Of a stretch of 64,000 nt of DNA, positions 34,513 to 44,282 are shown piece after piece. The notes under the pieces were generated by a model. That model saw nothing but the letters and a program-made list of their open reading frames with translations. It was not told the DNA's origin and did not search any database. The number at the start of each line of letters is the position of its first letter. Positions within the stretch are counted from its first letter, which is position 1. The stretch comes from Meandrina meandrites (lineage: Eukaryota; Cnidaria; Anthozoa; Scleractinia; Meandrinidae): assembly GCA_963693305.1 (NCBI GenBank), contig OY855908.1, positions 29,592,805 to 29,656,804 of the forward strand, in the 5' to 3' direction. The translations under genes and the position numbers were made by a program.

Positions 34513-34752
34513 CTGTAGCGTGTTGTATACCTCACGCGTTTACTTTGAGGTTTTGCTATTTTTTAAAGCAAACTGAATAGTTTCCACCGACAACAGGTCA
34601 AGTAACATGTCTGTCGCTTCCATCGTGCACTTTTTCGTCGCAATCGTTTTTTTTCCCGCGAGGAAGCAAAAATTTTGGCGCTGTTCGCGCCTTTTTCGCG
34701 CTGTTGAAGGCTCATTTTCGACCCCAGAGTCTTCGCTTTCGTGATCAGTCAT
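34513..34752 (-). other. Candidate minus-strand exon, unknown protein
   Basis: From ATG 34752 the frame runs 70 codons to 34540: MTDHESEDSGVENE, a basic AR-KRREQRQ segment and a C-terminal MLLDLLSVETIQFAL helix-like stretch. A strong donor, CTACAG|GTGAGT, lies beyond the stop at 34513/34512. I recognise no family. The upstream 160-codon reading through the minisatellite is not credible. Confidence 0.3.
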
Positions 34753-34809
34753 TTGCCTAAACGCTCTGGGGACGAGAATATTTCTGGTTTCGGCACGCGG
34801 ACACCTTTT

Positions 34810-34853
34810 TAGGCGGGCCGAGACTACCTCCGGAGGTGGTCTCGGCCCGCCTA
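34810..34853. repeat. 44-bp near-perfect palindrome
   Basis: TAGGCGGGCCGAGAC is mirrored around CTCCGGAG with a single mismatched pair. GC-rich and hairpin/cruciform-prone. It sits at the outer edge of an inverted minisatellite pair. Confidence 0.85.
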
Positions 34854-35025
34854 AATTTTTCGGCACGCCGGCGGGTGTTACTAATACGGGGAACGGGGAA
34901 CGGGGAACGGGGAACGGGGAACGGGGAACGGGGAACGGGGAACGGGGAACCGGGAACGGGAGTCTGGGAACGAGTGTACAGCGGTAATCCTTATGAGAAT
35001 TCAAAATGGCGGACGAAAACACGCA
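34836..35025 (+). repeat. GGGGAAC minisatellite with flank, inverted copy 1
   Basis: About ten tandem 7-mers (CGGGGAA) at 34887-34955, flanked by GTTACTAATAC on one side and TACAGCGGTAATCC on the other. The whole arrangement recurs inverted at 37118-37325. Confidence 0.85.
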
Positions 35026-37117
35026 AATAGAGTAAATATGTAGCTTACTGATAAAAGTAAATGTTTACTGTTACTTAATTAGATTATTTTTAACGCTAGG
35101 TTGCCTTTTGCAGTGAAAGTAGACGATATGCTTTTTTAAGCGTATGAAGTGTAGAGCCCAACATCGTTGTCAGGGATGTCGATAATGGATGGTGCTAACA
35201 CAAAATAAAAAGCAAATTTATTCAAATAATTCAATGTGAAGATCTGCTTAACGAGCTAATAATTACCATTGAACAACGTTATCAGATTATCTTGTTTGTG
35301 CGAATACAAATTTGCTTACTAATTACCCAACAGATTAACGCAAAGTAACATCAGGGAATACAAGTTACATTATATCTACATTGAGTTATAAGAAGGTGGC
35401 TAAAGGAATTTGACATAGCACTTCAGTTCTGATACATTGTTTTGATAGGGAAGTTTAAAGGAGGGCGAATCTTAGCTCAACTGAACGAAAATTACTCTAA
35501 TCTATGTCGTTTTGGAGAAACAAGACTGTATCTGCAACGAATTATACCAATTTAATTAAAAGTGTTTACAACTTAAAATGGGCCCTACGAAAACAAACAT
35601 AACAAGTACCAGCGCGGGCGGTGATCCGAGGCCTTCAAAATCTATGTATGGGCTCAAATGCACTGAGAGAAAGCGTGTTACATCGACGATCGCTTCATTT
35701 TGAAGGAATTTTAAACTAAAAGGAACAAATAATAAATGACTTATAAGTAACACGTGTAGCATATGGTTCGTATCAATTCGCGACCGGAAAACCACGCAAA
35801 TCAAATTGCTTCTCACTAACAAATCACAGCAAGCTCTGATCGCTAGCTAAACCGAACGGCAAAAAAATCGTTAAACGAACAAGTTCTACTCACATAAAGG
35901 CTTGAAGTCACTCAAAGCAGCTTCCTCGGCCATCTTGCTCTCGTCTTAAGCAATATCCCGGATGTAACAAAACATTTTTGAAATGGAAAGACCGCTTCCG
36001 AACATTATCACAGCCACATTTCTAGCCACAGTAAAGTTCCAGCCAAATATCGTTATGAACGTCTTCAAATCAGCCCTTAAGTCTAGCTCCGAGTCCTAAT
36101 TAATGTGGCTAAAGATCTTTGCTCTCTAAAGCAAGCAATCCATTATCTGTACCTCGCACAACGTACCGAGTTCATTTCAACCCGCTAAAGCTTTGTTTAA
36201 GGTACGATAATAGCCGACCCATAACTTGAAAATCGGAATACTTCCACCTTCATTGGACTTAATGATGTCCTCCAGCAAACTTCCTTTAGACAGCAATATA
36301 GAAAGCTACATTAGACTCCGTCTTCTACGACCTAGCGCGCCCAACTAGAATTTAAAAAAGAAACGGGTTCGGTGAACGCTAGAGAGACTGGGGTAAACAG
36401 GCGAGTACGTGGGGCGGGGGGGGGGGGGGGGGTAGAAACACCACAAATAGTAAAATTTGACATCACTGCAGCATTTAGGCTAATATCTCTTGCGAAGTTA
36501 GCGAAATGATCATCAATTCCCCCTCCCCCCCCCCAAAAAAAAGAATAAAATAAGTGAAATTTCATACATTTGCTTATTTTTCATAAGGCACCTTTTGTTA
36601 AATCAGTGTAGATATATTTGTATCGAAGAAAATAGTAAACAGTATAGAAATGAAACATGGACAGAACTTTTAAATGCTTCATTTTAGTCAATTGTCTTCT
36701 TTGGAAGGCCCTGAACAGCTTTAAACACATGGCATGCTAAAATACGAAACGTAGAAGGTTTACCAACCCAGGTTGAAATTACTTTTCTTTGTCGTAAATA
36801 GCATTTTCCATCTCGGACAATGTTCTTCATTTCATTTAATCTACACAATCTCGCGCTGGCACATCACGTTGTTCGTGTTTGCTATGTTCCTTCATTTTTC
36901 CGGCTGGGATCTCTACGTTGGCAGCACTATTGTTGGCGGTCCCTTGCTGTCTTGAGTCACATTTAGACTACTGTTTACGCTGCATAAATCACATCCAAGA
37001 GAAACTGATCCCATAGCCAACGCTCAAGTTAAAATCATGTAAAACCATTCAATAAATCCTAAACCTATCGTCCATGCTGATCGAGTGCTCAAAATTAGTT
37101 TCCAGACCCTTTTCCGT
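35026..37117. other. Spacer between the inverted minisatellites
   Basis: About 2.1 kb with no long ORF. Contains a candidate minus-strand exon at 35894-35933, a run of 17 G at 36416-36432 and, near 36905-36955, a stretch resembling the Penelope-type sequence at 8905-8950. Confidence 0.4.
35894..35933 (-). other. Candidate minus-strand first coding exon
   Basis: GCAAGATGGCCGAGG is a good initiator and YY1-like context. The frame MAEEAALSDFKPL runs 40 nt to a consensus donor, TTTAT|GTGAGT, at 35893. Read through without splicing it stops two codons later. No compatible second exon was found leftward; splicing to the 34752 region gives a stop for each acceptor tried. Confidence 0.3.
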
Positions 37118-37325
37118 GATTTTGTCCGCCATTTTGAATTCTTATACGGATTACCGCTGTACACTCGCTCCCAGACTCCCGCTCCCGGTTCCCCGTTCCC
37201 CGTTCCCCGTTCCCCGTTCCCCGTTCCCCGTTCCCCGTTCCCCGTTCCCCGTTCCCCGTTCCCCGTTCCCCGTTCCCCGTTCCCCGTTCCCGGTATTAGT
37301 AACACCCCACGCCGGCTGAAAAATT
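37118..37325 (-). repeat. GTTCCCC minisatellite with flank, inverted copy 2
   Basis: About 15 tandem 7-mers at 37184-37292, reverse complement of those near 34900, with the same flanks (GGATTACCGCTGTA and GTATTAGTAACACC). The pair could be ends of one element of about 2.5 kb. Confidence 0.85.
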
Positions 37326-37432
37326 TGCATTTACACGGAAAAAATCAAGCGGGCCGTGCGCAAAATTATCGGCCCGCGTGCCAAAATTTAGGAGTGCCGT
37401 GCCTAAAATGAATGTCTTGTAAATAGGACAAT

Positions 37433-37565
37433 AAAATGACTTTTTGAGGGAATATTGTTTATTTGCGCCCGCGTAGTGTCATTTGCGGCCCGAGCGCGAA
37501 GCGCAAGGGCCGCAAATGACACTACAAGGGAGCAAATAAACAATATTCCCGAAAAACGTCATTTA
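37433..37565. repeat. Long imperfect palindrome
   Basis: About 58-bp arms (AAAATGAC..GAGGGAATATTGTTTATTTG..GTGTCATTTGCGGCC) mirrored around GAGCGCGAAGCGC. The related terminal sequence ATTATTATCAATATAC occurs inverted at about 37570-37595 and 38255-38275. Confidence 0.75.
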
Positions 37566-38450
37566 ATTATCATTATTATCAATATACAAGGCCAAATAAC
37601 ATCTCTGAACATCCAGATATAAGCTGAAACTAACACATTTAATGAGCTTTACATGTTCAATAATACAAGTACTTCGCGTTCAAAATTTTGTGCTATGCTA
37701 CGCTGAGGCCCATGTATTGTTTAGGTGTAGTTAAAAAGGGCTGCTGTGTCTCTGAAAATGAGTAGATAATAATAATTTACGAACTTACATTTTGCAGTTG
37801 AGCCTTGGCGTAAAATACCCGCAATGCTTCAGCTAATTTAGCTCGACCCGAGAAACACAAAATGAAGTGAACCGTTGTTGTTGTGTTTCGTTTCTCGTAA
37901 GACAACAAGAAGTTGCTCTCTTTATATCTTCCCCTTGTGCTTTTGCTTCTACATCCGATTTTTTTAGCTGCATTTTGTCCCATTCATATTAAATAGGCTT
38001 TGATTTTTCTTTTCGAACACTATTCGCTCAGCGAGAAACTGTTCGAGACTTTTTTTACTTTAAAACTTGCTGTACGCAAGCTGTACGCACCTAAATGGTT
38101 TTCCCGCGTCCTTAAACGTGACCTGATTGGTTAATATTCATCGGATGATGAACCGAGAACCAATCAGCTGCAGGGCCGTTAATGCATTAACGGCCCGCTA
38201 GGAGTCATTTGCGGCCCGCAAAGCGCGTGTTTTCAAGAGGGCGGTTTTCAATTTGGCCGCGTATATTGATAATAATGCTCCTTAATAGTTACTTCTACTT
38301 CTAACCACTTCATGCTTAAGTAACAAGAATCTGAAAGTGATAAATGATCATCGCAGTGAATTTCTAAAGCAATTGGGAAAAAGAGGCCTCAAATTCATGT
38401 CTTCATACTACAAAATAAACTACAAAATAGAAACTAAAAAGTATTAATTG
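37566..38450. other. Palindrome-rich non-coding segment
   Basis: Includes a perfect 24-bp palindrome at 38173-38196 centred on ATGCAT, and GCGGCCCGCAAAGCGC nearby. No ORF of interest. Probably transposon-derived; unit homology resumes at about 38450. Confidence 0.5.
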
Positions 38451-38659
38451 CCAGAAATCATTGGTTTTTGACCAATGATCTCTCTATAAAGGCTTTTCTC
38501 GTGTTCTCGCAACATCCTGCCAGGGTTTCAGTGCCTGTGAACCCATAGCCTGCGAACACAGACGTATTTCCTGCCCTCGCTTGTTAAACGTTTTGTCTAT
38601 CCCATCCCTAGCTCGGGAATCAGGGCTATCCCTGAAACCCGAACAACGAACAACGATCC

Positions 38660-38800
38660 GATGTTCCCGCGTTTCAGCGTTCCTATCATCGGTGTAGTTG
38701 CCGGACGCTGAAGACTGGACTCCGGTGTAGAAGCTGCAATGGCGGCGTACATGTGATTTGTTGCAGAAGACGTTGTCGCTGTTTTAACAGTTTTATAAAG
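38660..38800 (+). promoter_or_regulatory. Inferred exon 1/promoter for the unit 4 finger locus
   Basis: TTCCCGCGTTTCAGCGTTCC, GCAATGGCGGCG, TTTTATAAAG then donor GTAAGATAGT at 38801. Same block as at 10758, 47690 and 56985. The downstream coding exon (42707) is a pseudogene. Confidence 0.45.
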
Positions 38801-38869
38801 GTAAGATAGTCTTTTAGAATACATTTTACCTATCCAGCCAAGCTATAGAATACAGATCACCTATATCCA

Positions 38870-39606
38870 CGGCGGGGCTAAAGTACAGGTCACAGGTCAC
38901 AGGTTACAGGTCACAGGTCACAGGTCACAGGTCACAGGTCACAGGTCACAGGTCACAGGTCACAGGTCACAGGTCACAGGTTACAGGTCACAGGTCACAG
39001 GTCACAGGTCAAAAAAAATAACATTTGAAAGGTATGCTCTGAAGCCCAAAATGATAAACAAAACTTGTCAGTTACGGCTAGCTTTTACCCCTGTTTGCTT
39101 GCGGTTAGCTTTTACTCTGGTTTGCTTGCGGTTAGCTTTCACTCTGGTTTGCTTGTGGTTAGCTTTCACTTTGGTTTGCTTGCGGTTAGCTTTTAGTTGC
39201 TGGTTAGGGCAGTACTCTATAAACGAAACAAAAGACAAATATATAGAGTACTGCCCTAACCAGCAACTAAAAGCTAACCGCAAGCAAACCAAAGTGAAAG
39301 CTAACCACAATCAAACCAGAGTGAAAGCTAACCGCAAGCAAACCAGAGTAAAAGCTAACCGCAAGCAAACAGGGGTAAAAGCTAGCCGTAACTGACAAGT
39401 TTTGTTTATCATTTTGGGCTTCAGAGCATACCCTTCAAATGTTATTTTTTTGACCTGTGACCTGTGACCTGTAACCTGTGACCTGTGACCTGTAACCTGT
39501 GACCTGTAACCTGTGACCTGTGACCTGTAACCTGTGACCTGTGACCTGCAACCTGTGACCTGTGACCTGTAACCTGTGACCTGTGACCTGTACTTTAGCC
39601 CCGCCG
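38870..39606. mobile_element. 737-bp near-perfect foldback element with nested minisatellites
   Basis: Ends CGGCGGGGCTAAAGTACAGG and its reverse complement. A 10-bp duplication, CCTATATCCA, is at 38860-38869 and 39607-39616, and one copy is seen in units 4 and 5. Each arm has, from outside in, a 7-bp minisatellite (CACAGGT or CAGGTTA variants), a unique piece, and a 27-bp minisatellite around GCTTTTACTCTGGTTTGC. The arms meet at about 39238 over a very short spacer. Target length suggests a Mutator-like (MULE) origin. It has no coding capacity. Confidence 0.85.
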
Positions 39607-39650
39607 CCTATATCCATGTCACTGAATAGGAGTACACAGCTCGAAATAAA

Positions 39651-40462
39651 GGGGTGGCGAATGGCCTTTCAAAAATGTTGAGTCTCGCTTTAAAAAATAG
39701 TGTCTCGGAATCTCGGATTTCTGGAAATATGACGATCTCGGAGTCTCGGATTTTGAAAATTTGGATCTCGGAGTCTCGGAGTTTGAAAATTTGGATCTCA
39801 AAATCTCGCCAATGGGACTTCAATATTTTATCCGCAAGCTTATCCGAAACGAGAAATTAAGAAATTTACCCCTGCCGGAATCTGCATTTACAATTGTTAT
39901 GTAAAATATATAATAGGAAACCGTAATTTCCAGTTTATAGAGGAAATCATATCATGATAATAGTACATGGGTACCCAATGACAATCGTTTGAGAATAGGC
40001 CATTTCCGAGTTACCCTTTGTCTCTGTTTCAAAACGAGTCTACGCGCGAAACCATTCATATGAAAATGTGTTTCACCTTCACGTCCATTTTCATGCAAAT
40101 CAAAGTCATTTTCATTTCAATGGTTCCGCATGGAGACTCGTTTTGAAAGTGAGGCAAAGGGCAACTCGGAAATGGCCTATTGAACTGTTTCTGGCATTTA
40201 CAATTGTTATGTAAAATGTATAATAGGAAACCGTAATTTCCACTTTATAGAGGAAATCATGTCATGATAATAGTACATGGGTACCCAACGACAATCGTTT
40301 GAGAATTGAACTGTTTTCTCGTATTTTCTGATCAAGTGCGTCTCGGGCTCGGATTTTTGTAGCGCTAAGTCTTGGGCTCGGATTTTACAAACAAATTCAA
40401 GTCTCGGGCTCGGAGTCTCGGCAAGGCTCGGATTTTACCATTCGCCACCATCCCTAAATAGC
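39651..40462. mobile_element. hAT-like element, second copy, inverted relative to 30028-31600
   Basis: Starts GGGGTGGCGAATGG and ends CCATTCGCCACCATCCC. Its left end equals the right end of the first copy (AATCTCGGAGTCTCGG subrepeats). Unit 1 at about 11000 shows the empty GAAATAACCGCAG. The right junction is diverged, so the exact duplication is uncertain. Confidence 0.65.
39884..40313. repeat. Tandem duplication around a nested palindromic MITE
   Basis: About 110 bp (CATTTACAATTGTTATGTAA onward) is repeated at 40191. Between the copies a MITE at 39994-40181 has ends AATAGGCCATTTCCGAGTT and the inverse, with AAACGAGTCT in each arm. Confidence 0.7.
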
Positions 40463-40688
40463 CCAGAATAACCGCAGATCAGTCGCTGCTCGCTGGTCAC
40501 ATAACAATCATTCTTGTAATATAGGAATATTCGCCGTGATTCTCTTAGCCTGGGGCGTTTTTAGTATATTTTTTGGGGATATATATTAAGATATCATTAA
40601 AGACAAAATAGCAAAAGAAAACATGTGAATAGCAGGCGTAACTGTTGCCTTGCATGTATGTTACAAAGACGTTAAATATATATTGATT

Positions 40689-40999
40689 GGCCCAATTTAT
40701 ACTTTAGATGGTCATCCGTCTTGGATGAACTTGCATACTAATTGGGCAAGCAACGGTAGTTCGTCTGATAATTTGTCTGTGTATAAATTCGGGCAAACAG
40801 ACGGATCATCCGTCTAGACAGGTTATCTGGATAATTCATCTTCATCGACGAACTATCCAGATAGCTCGTCTGGACGGATGATCCGTCTGTTTGCCCGTAT
40901 TTATGCACAGTCGAATTATCAGACGAACTTCCGTTGCTTGCTCAATTAGTATGCAAGTTCATCCAAGACGGTTGATCCATCTAGAGTATATATTGGGCC
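40689..40999. mobile_element. 311-bp palindromic MITE with ATT duplication
   Basis: Ends GGCCCAATTTATAC/GTATATATTGGGCC, internal arms with AGACGGATCATCCGTCT repeats. ATT at 40686-40688 and 41000-41002. Unit 1 near 11218 has the single site GATTGCAAATC. Confidence 0.75.
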
Positions 41000-41469
41000 A
41001 TTGCAAATCAAATTCACCAGCAAGTCAGGTAGTAAAGCGGAACAGAAGAAACATTTTAAACATGATAATCACCCGGTACCTTTGTTTCACTCTTGGTAAC
41101 TTATCATCTTGAAATGAGTGGCTCTGGTCTGAAGAGAATTTAAATTGTGCTCACTATGACTCAGTTTGTCATTGTGCTGGATATTTTGCATCTGGCAATA
41201 CCAGGCGTACACAATCAAACCAGTAATCAATATCAATCGATCACAATCAAAGATTGATATCAATTTCTGATTCCAATCGATAGACATCAATAAAGAAATA
41301 AAGTTGTGATTTCGATTAATATTGATTTCCGATAGAAATCGATAATGATTGATTTATCGATTGTTATTGAATAATGTTGATTATTATTGGAAACGATTTT
41401 TGTCATTTTACAAGTTAATCATTGACACAATGTTATCTGTGTAGTTTTGTTGAGTCATTCAATCATCAT

Positions 41470-41777
41470 GTGGGAAGCGAGGTGGCGTAATGGTTAGTGC
41501 GCTGGACTGCGGATCAGGCGGTCCAGGTTCGAGCCCTGGCCGGGGAACTGCATTGTGTTCTTGGGCAAGATACTTTACTCTCATAGTGTGTCTCTCCACC
41601 CAGGTGTACATGTATAAATGAGTCACGGCGAATTTACTGCTGGGGGTAACCCTGCGATGGACTAGCATCCCATCCAGGGGGGAGTAGCAATACTCCTAGT
41701 CACTTCATGCTACGGAAACCGGGATAAGCTCCAGTCTGATGGGCCCCAAGGCTCATATGCACACTTTACCTTTACCT
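41470..41777 (+). mobile_element. Full-length tRNA-derived SINE
   Basis: The tRNA-like head has A box TGGCGTAATGG (41483-41493) and B box GGTTCGAGCCC (41526-41536). A body with TCCACCCAGGTGTACATG and CCCTGCGATGGACTAGC domains follows, then a CTTTACC-type tail. A 13-bp duplication, ATTCAATCATCAT, flanks it (41457-41469, 41778-41790). Units 1 and 5 have the single uninterrupted site. This shows retroposition after the units separated. The head does not form a normal tRNA. Confidence 0.9.
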
Positions 41778-41877
41778 ATTCAATCATCATAGTATGCAAT
41801 AGATTCACAAATATCAACAAAATACTATAGGAACTTCAAAAACTCATTAATAGTTTATGAAGAAAATACAAAAGAAA

Positions 41878-42112
41878 TTAATGTTTAATGAGTGTCTTCA
41901 GATCTGATAAAGACACGGCTAAACTTTACATCCAATTTTCTAGGCCAAAATAATTTAAAATCAAAATATAAGTGCATGAATGAGTTGATCTACATCAGAA
42001 GATTTTGAAGCCGTTCAATAAATTTGCAGTTCGTGTTTTATCAAGTCTAAAACACTCGGCTGCGCCTTGTGTTTTAAACTTGATAAAACCCTGCTGCTCA
42101 TTTATTAAACAT
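41878..42112. mobile_element. Palindromic MITE
   Basis: TAATGTTTAATGAG at left and inverted TAATGTTTAATAAATGAG at right, with inner arms around TTTTATCAAGT/ACTTGATAAAA. Unit 5 near 57965 lacks it. Confidence 0.55.
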
Positions 42113-42365
42113 TACAAAAACAATAACAGGAACAATTTGGTATTTTTGTTGATCTTCAGCTTAAGCACAGTTCATAATACAGGAAGAAGTAGTAGTTGCT
42201 AGTCTAGTTGTAGCAATCCCATAAATATGAAGGAGAATAAATATCAAAATCAATCTTTTTGTGATTTCAGTTAGTTGCATTAAGAAAGAAATCTGGCAAG
42301 CATATATGTAGTTCAACTTGCGACTACTTGTATCTACTTGCGTTTCTGTTTGGCCAGGGCTTCAA

Positions 42366-42500
42366 TGACGTTATGATTCCCTTAATTTGCATATTTTTCA
42401 AATTTTAATACAGATATTTGAAAACAGGAAACGCGATTGTGGAATTCTTAACGTTATGGCTAAAATTGCAAGGGGTGAAGGTTTAATCATGGTAGCACTG
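42366..42500 (-). mobile_element. Remnant of the TTAA-type element
   Basis: Reverse complement reads CAGTGCTACCATGATTAAAC and CTTCACCCCTTGCAATTTTA, matching the left end of the element at 25547. Only one arm is left. Confidence 0.6.
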
Positions 42501-42510
42501 TAAGACTCCG

Positions 42511-42706
42511 CAAATTTCTACTGGGTCAGTTCATTAATTATGGAGAAAATTGTAACAAGTACAGCTATGCAATAAAGCGACTGTATAATTTCCTTTTCCA
42601 TGCGACTTACCGACCGGCCGGTCGATACCAATTTTCTGCAATCATTTCCATAGGAATACGCAGAAGCATCTACCTTGACATCAGAGCTCACTTAACAAGC
42701 AACACC
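42511..42706 (+). promoter_or_regulatory. Unit 4 intron end, acceptor and leader
   Basis: AG at 42652-42653 after ATCATTTCCAT, then the family's 53-nt leader. Splice signals are intact even though the coding exon is broken. Confidence 0.55.
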
Positions 42707-43786
42707 ATGCCTCGCCTGAAGGTTGCCAACTGTAACGCGCCCGTGTTCGCGACGAAGGATATGTTACTCGACGTAAAGTGGCAATGAAGATGACAGTTTA
42801 CAAGCACAGTGAACAAGCACACAGTGGAATGAAGCGAACACATACAGGAGTGAAGCCGTTTTGGCGATTTACCATCCTGTAAGACACATAAAAGAACGCA
42901 TAAAGGAGAGAAGCCGTTTTCATGCAAACATTGCAAAAAGAGCTTTAGCCATTCATCACATTGCACGAGGCATGAACGAACACATACAGGAGAGAAGTTG
43001 TTTTCATGCAAGCATTGCAATAAGTGCTTTAGCCAATCGTCACATTGCAAGAAATATGAACGAACACATACAGGAGAAAAGCCGTTTTCATGCAAGCATT
43101 GTAATAAGTGCTTTAGCCATTCGTCACATTGCAAGGTACATGAACGAACACATACAGGAGAAAAGCCGTTATCATGCAAGCATTGTAATAAGTGCTTTAG
43201 CCATTCGTCACATTGCAAGGAACATGAACGAACGCATACAGGAGAAAAGCCGTTTTCATGCAGGCATTGTAATAAGAGCTTTAGCGAATCGTCAAGTCGC
43301 AAGAAACATGAACGAACACATACAGGAGAGAAGCCGTTTTCATGCAGGCATTGTAATAAGAGCTTTAGCGAATCGTCAAGTCGCAAGAAACATGAACGAA
43401 CACATACAGGAGAGAAGCCGTTTTCATGCAGGCATTGTAATAAGAGCTTTAGCGAATCGTCAAATTGCAAGAAACATGAACGAACACATACAGGAGAGAA
43501 GGCGTACACATGCAAGCATTGTAATAAGTGCTTTAGCCAATCATTACCGTGCAAGATTCATGAAAAGCGACACTCGCAAGATAAGTCTTTAAAACAGGGA
43601 CGACATCTTCAAGAACCGACGGCAACTTCCTTTGGCAAAACGTCCCGTATGTTGTCTTCTTTGACTGAAGGAAATTCAAGCCAAGTTGAAAGCCTCACCT
43701 GTTGGATTTGTCAGGAAGAATTTAGCAGTAAGGCGTGTATGGTCCAACATTACGATGATCATATGAGAAATGTAATGCCAACGTAA
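42707..43786 (+). pseudogene. C2H2 zinc-finger gene, copy 4 (N-terminally broken)
   Basis: The family start MPRLK is present at 42707. A net 2-base insertion relative to copy 3, near 42740, shifts the frame to a stop (CAATGA). Next, fingers are fused and part of a finger is deleted near 42860, again out of frame. From about 42866 the finger frame is continuous to the normal end at 43786: one partial finger, then eight more, one of which has Tyr in place of its first His (CKKYERTH), and an intact CWIC tail. Position 4 is Arg in two fingers (SSSRKKH). No ATG initiates the surviving frame before the fingers. Closest to copy 3 at the N-terminus and to copy 5 at the 3-prime end. Confidence 0.8.
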
Positions 43787-44221
43787 ATGACATTTTGAGC
43801 CAAGGAGCTCTTCTGTCCATCTGTCCCGTCTGTCGGCTTGAAATCTGTTAAAGAAACACAAATTTCCATTGGGAACGTTTCCACTGGGAAAACGGGAATA
43901 CCTTTTCAGCAATTTTATTTCGGATATTTTCTAGTGGAACGAACGGAAAAGTCGTGTTCCATTTGCATCCCAACCCTAATTTGCGGAAATTTTTGTAAAT
44001 GGTTAACACCCCACAAGTCTCATTTTCTTCTTCTTCTTCTTCTTCTTCTTCTTCTTGGGTTAATTTCTACCTTTTGTCACCTTTTCAAACATACATGTAA
44101 TATATCATCAACGCTGCCATGATAAAGCGCTTGTTGATTTGCAGTATGAGATTGTATTATAATGTGATCACACATTGATAAATTTGAAAATACTAAAATT
44201 GCAGTCAGGGATAGACATTAT

Positions 44222-44282
44222 AATGTAAATTATTGTGCTCAAACGTTACAACAAGTCAGCGTCGAGCACAATAATTTACATT
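44222..44282. repeat. Perfect 19-bp hairpin insertion
   Basis: AATGTAAATTATTGTGCTC (44222-44240) pairs fully with 44264-44282 across 23 nt. Unit 5 lacks this sequence, so it is a small unit 4-specific insertion. Confidence 0.75.

Noticed and set aside
34540..35022. 160-codon minus-strand ORF with PFPVPRS repeats
   Set aside because: The N-terminal half is the GGGGAAC minisatellite. Only the last 70 codons from ATG 34752 are kept as a weak candidate.
37024..37411. GNGERGT and SPFPVPR repeat ORFs
   Set aside because: Translation of the 7-bp minisatellite in several frames.
39051..39395. 114-codon repetitive ORF (KANRKQTRV-type)
   Set aside because: Produced by the 27-bp minisatellite in the foldback element; both strands are open for the same reason.
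41470..41545. tRNA gene at the SINE head
   Set aside because: It has A and B boxes but no proper acceptor stem, and it continues into a SINE body with target duplication.
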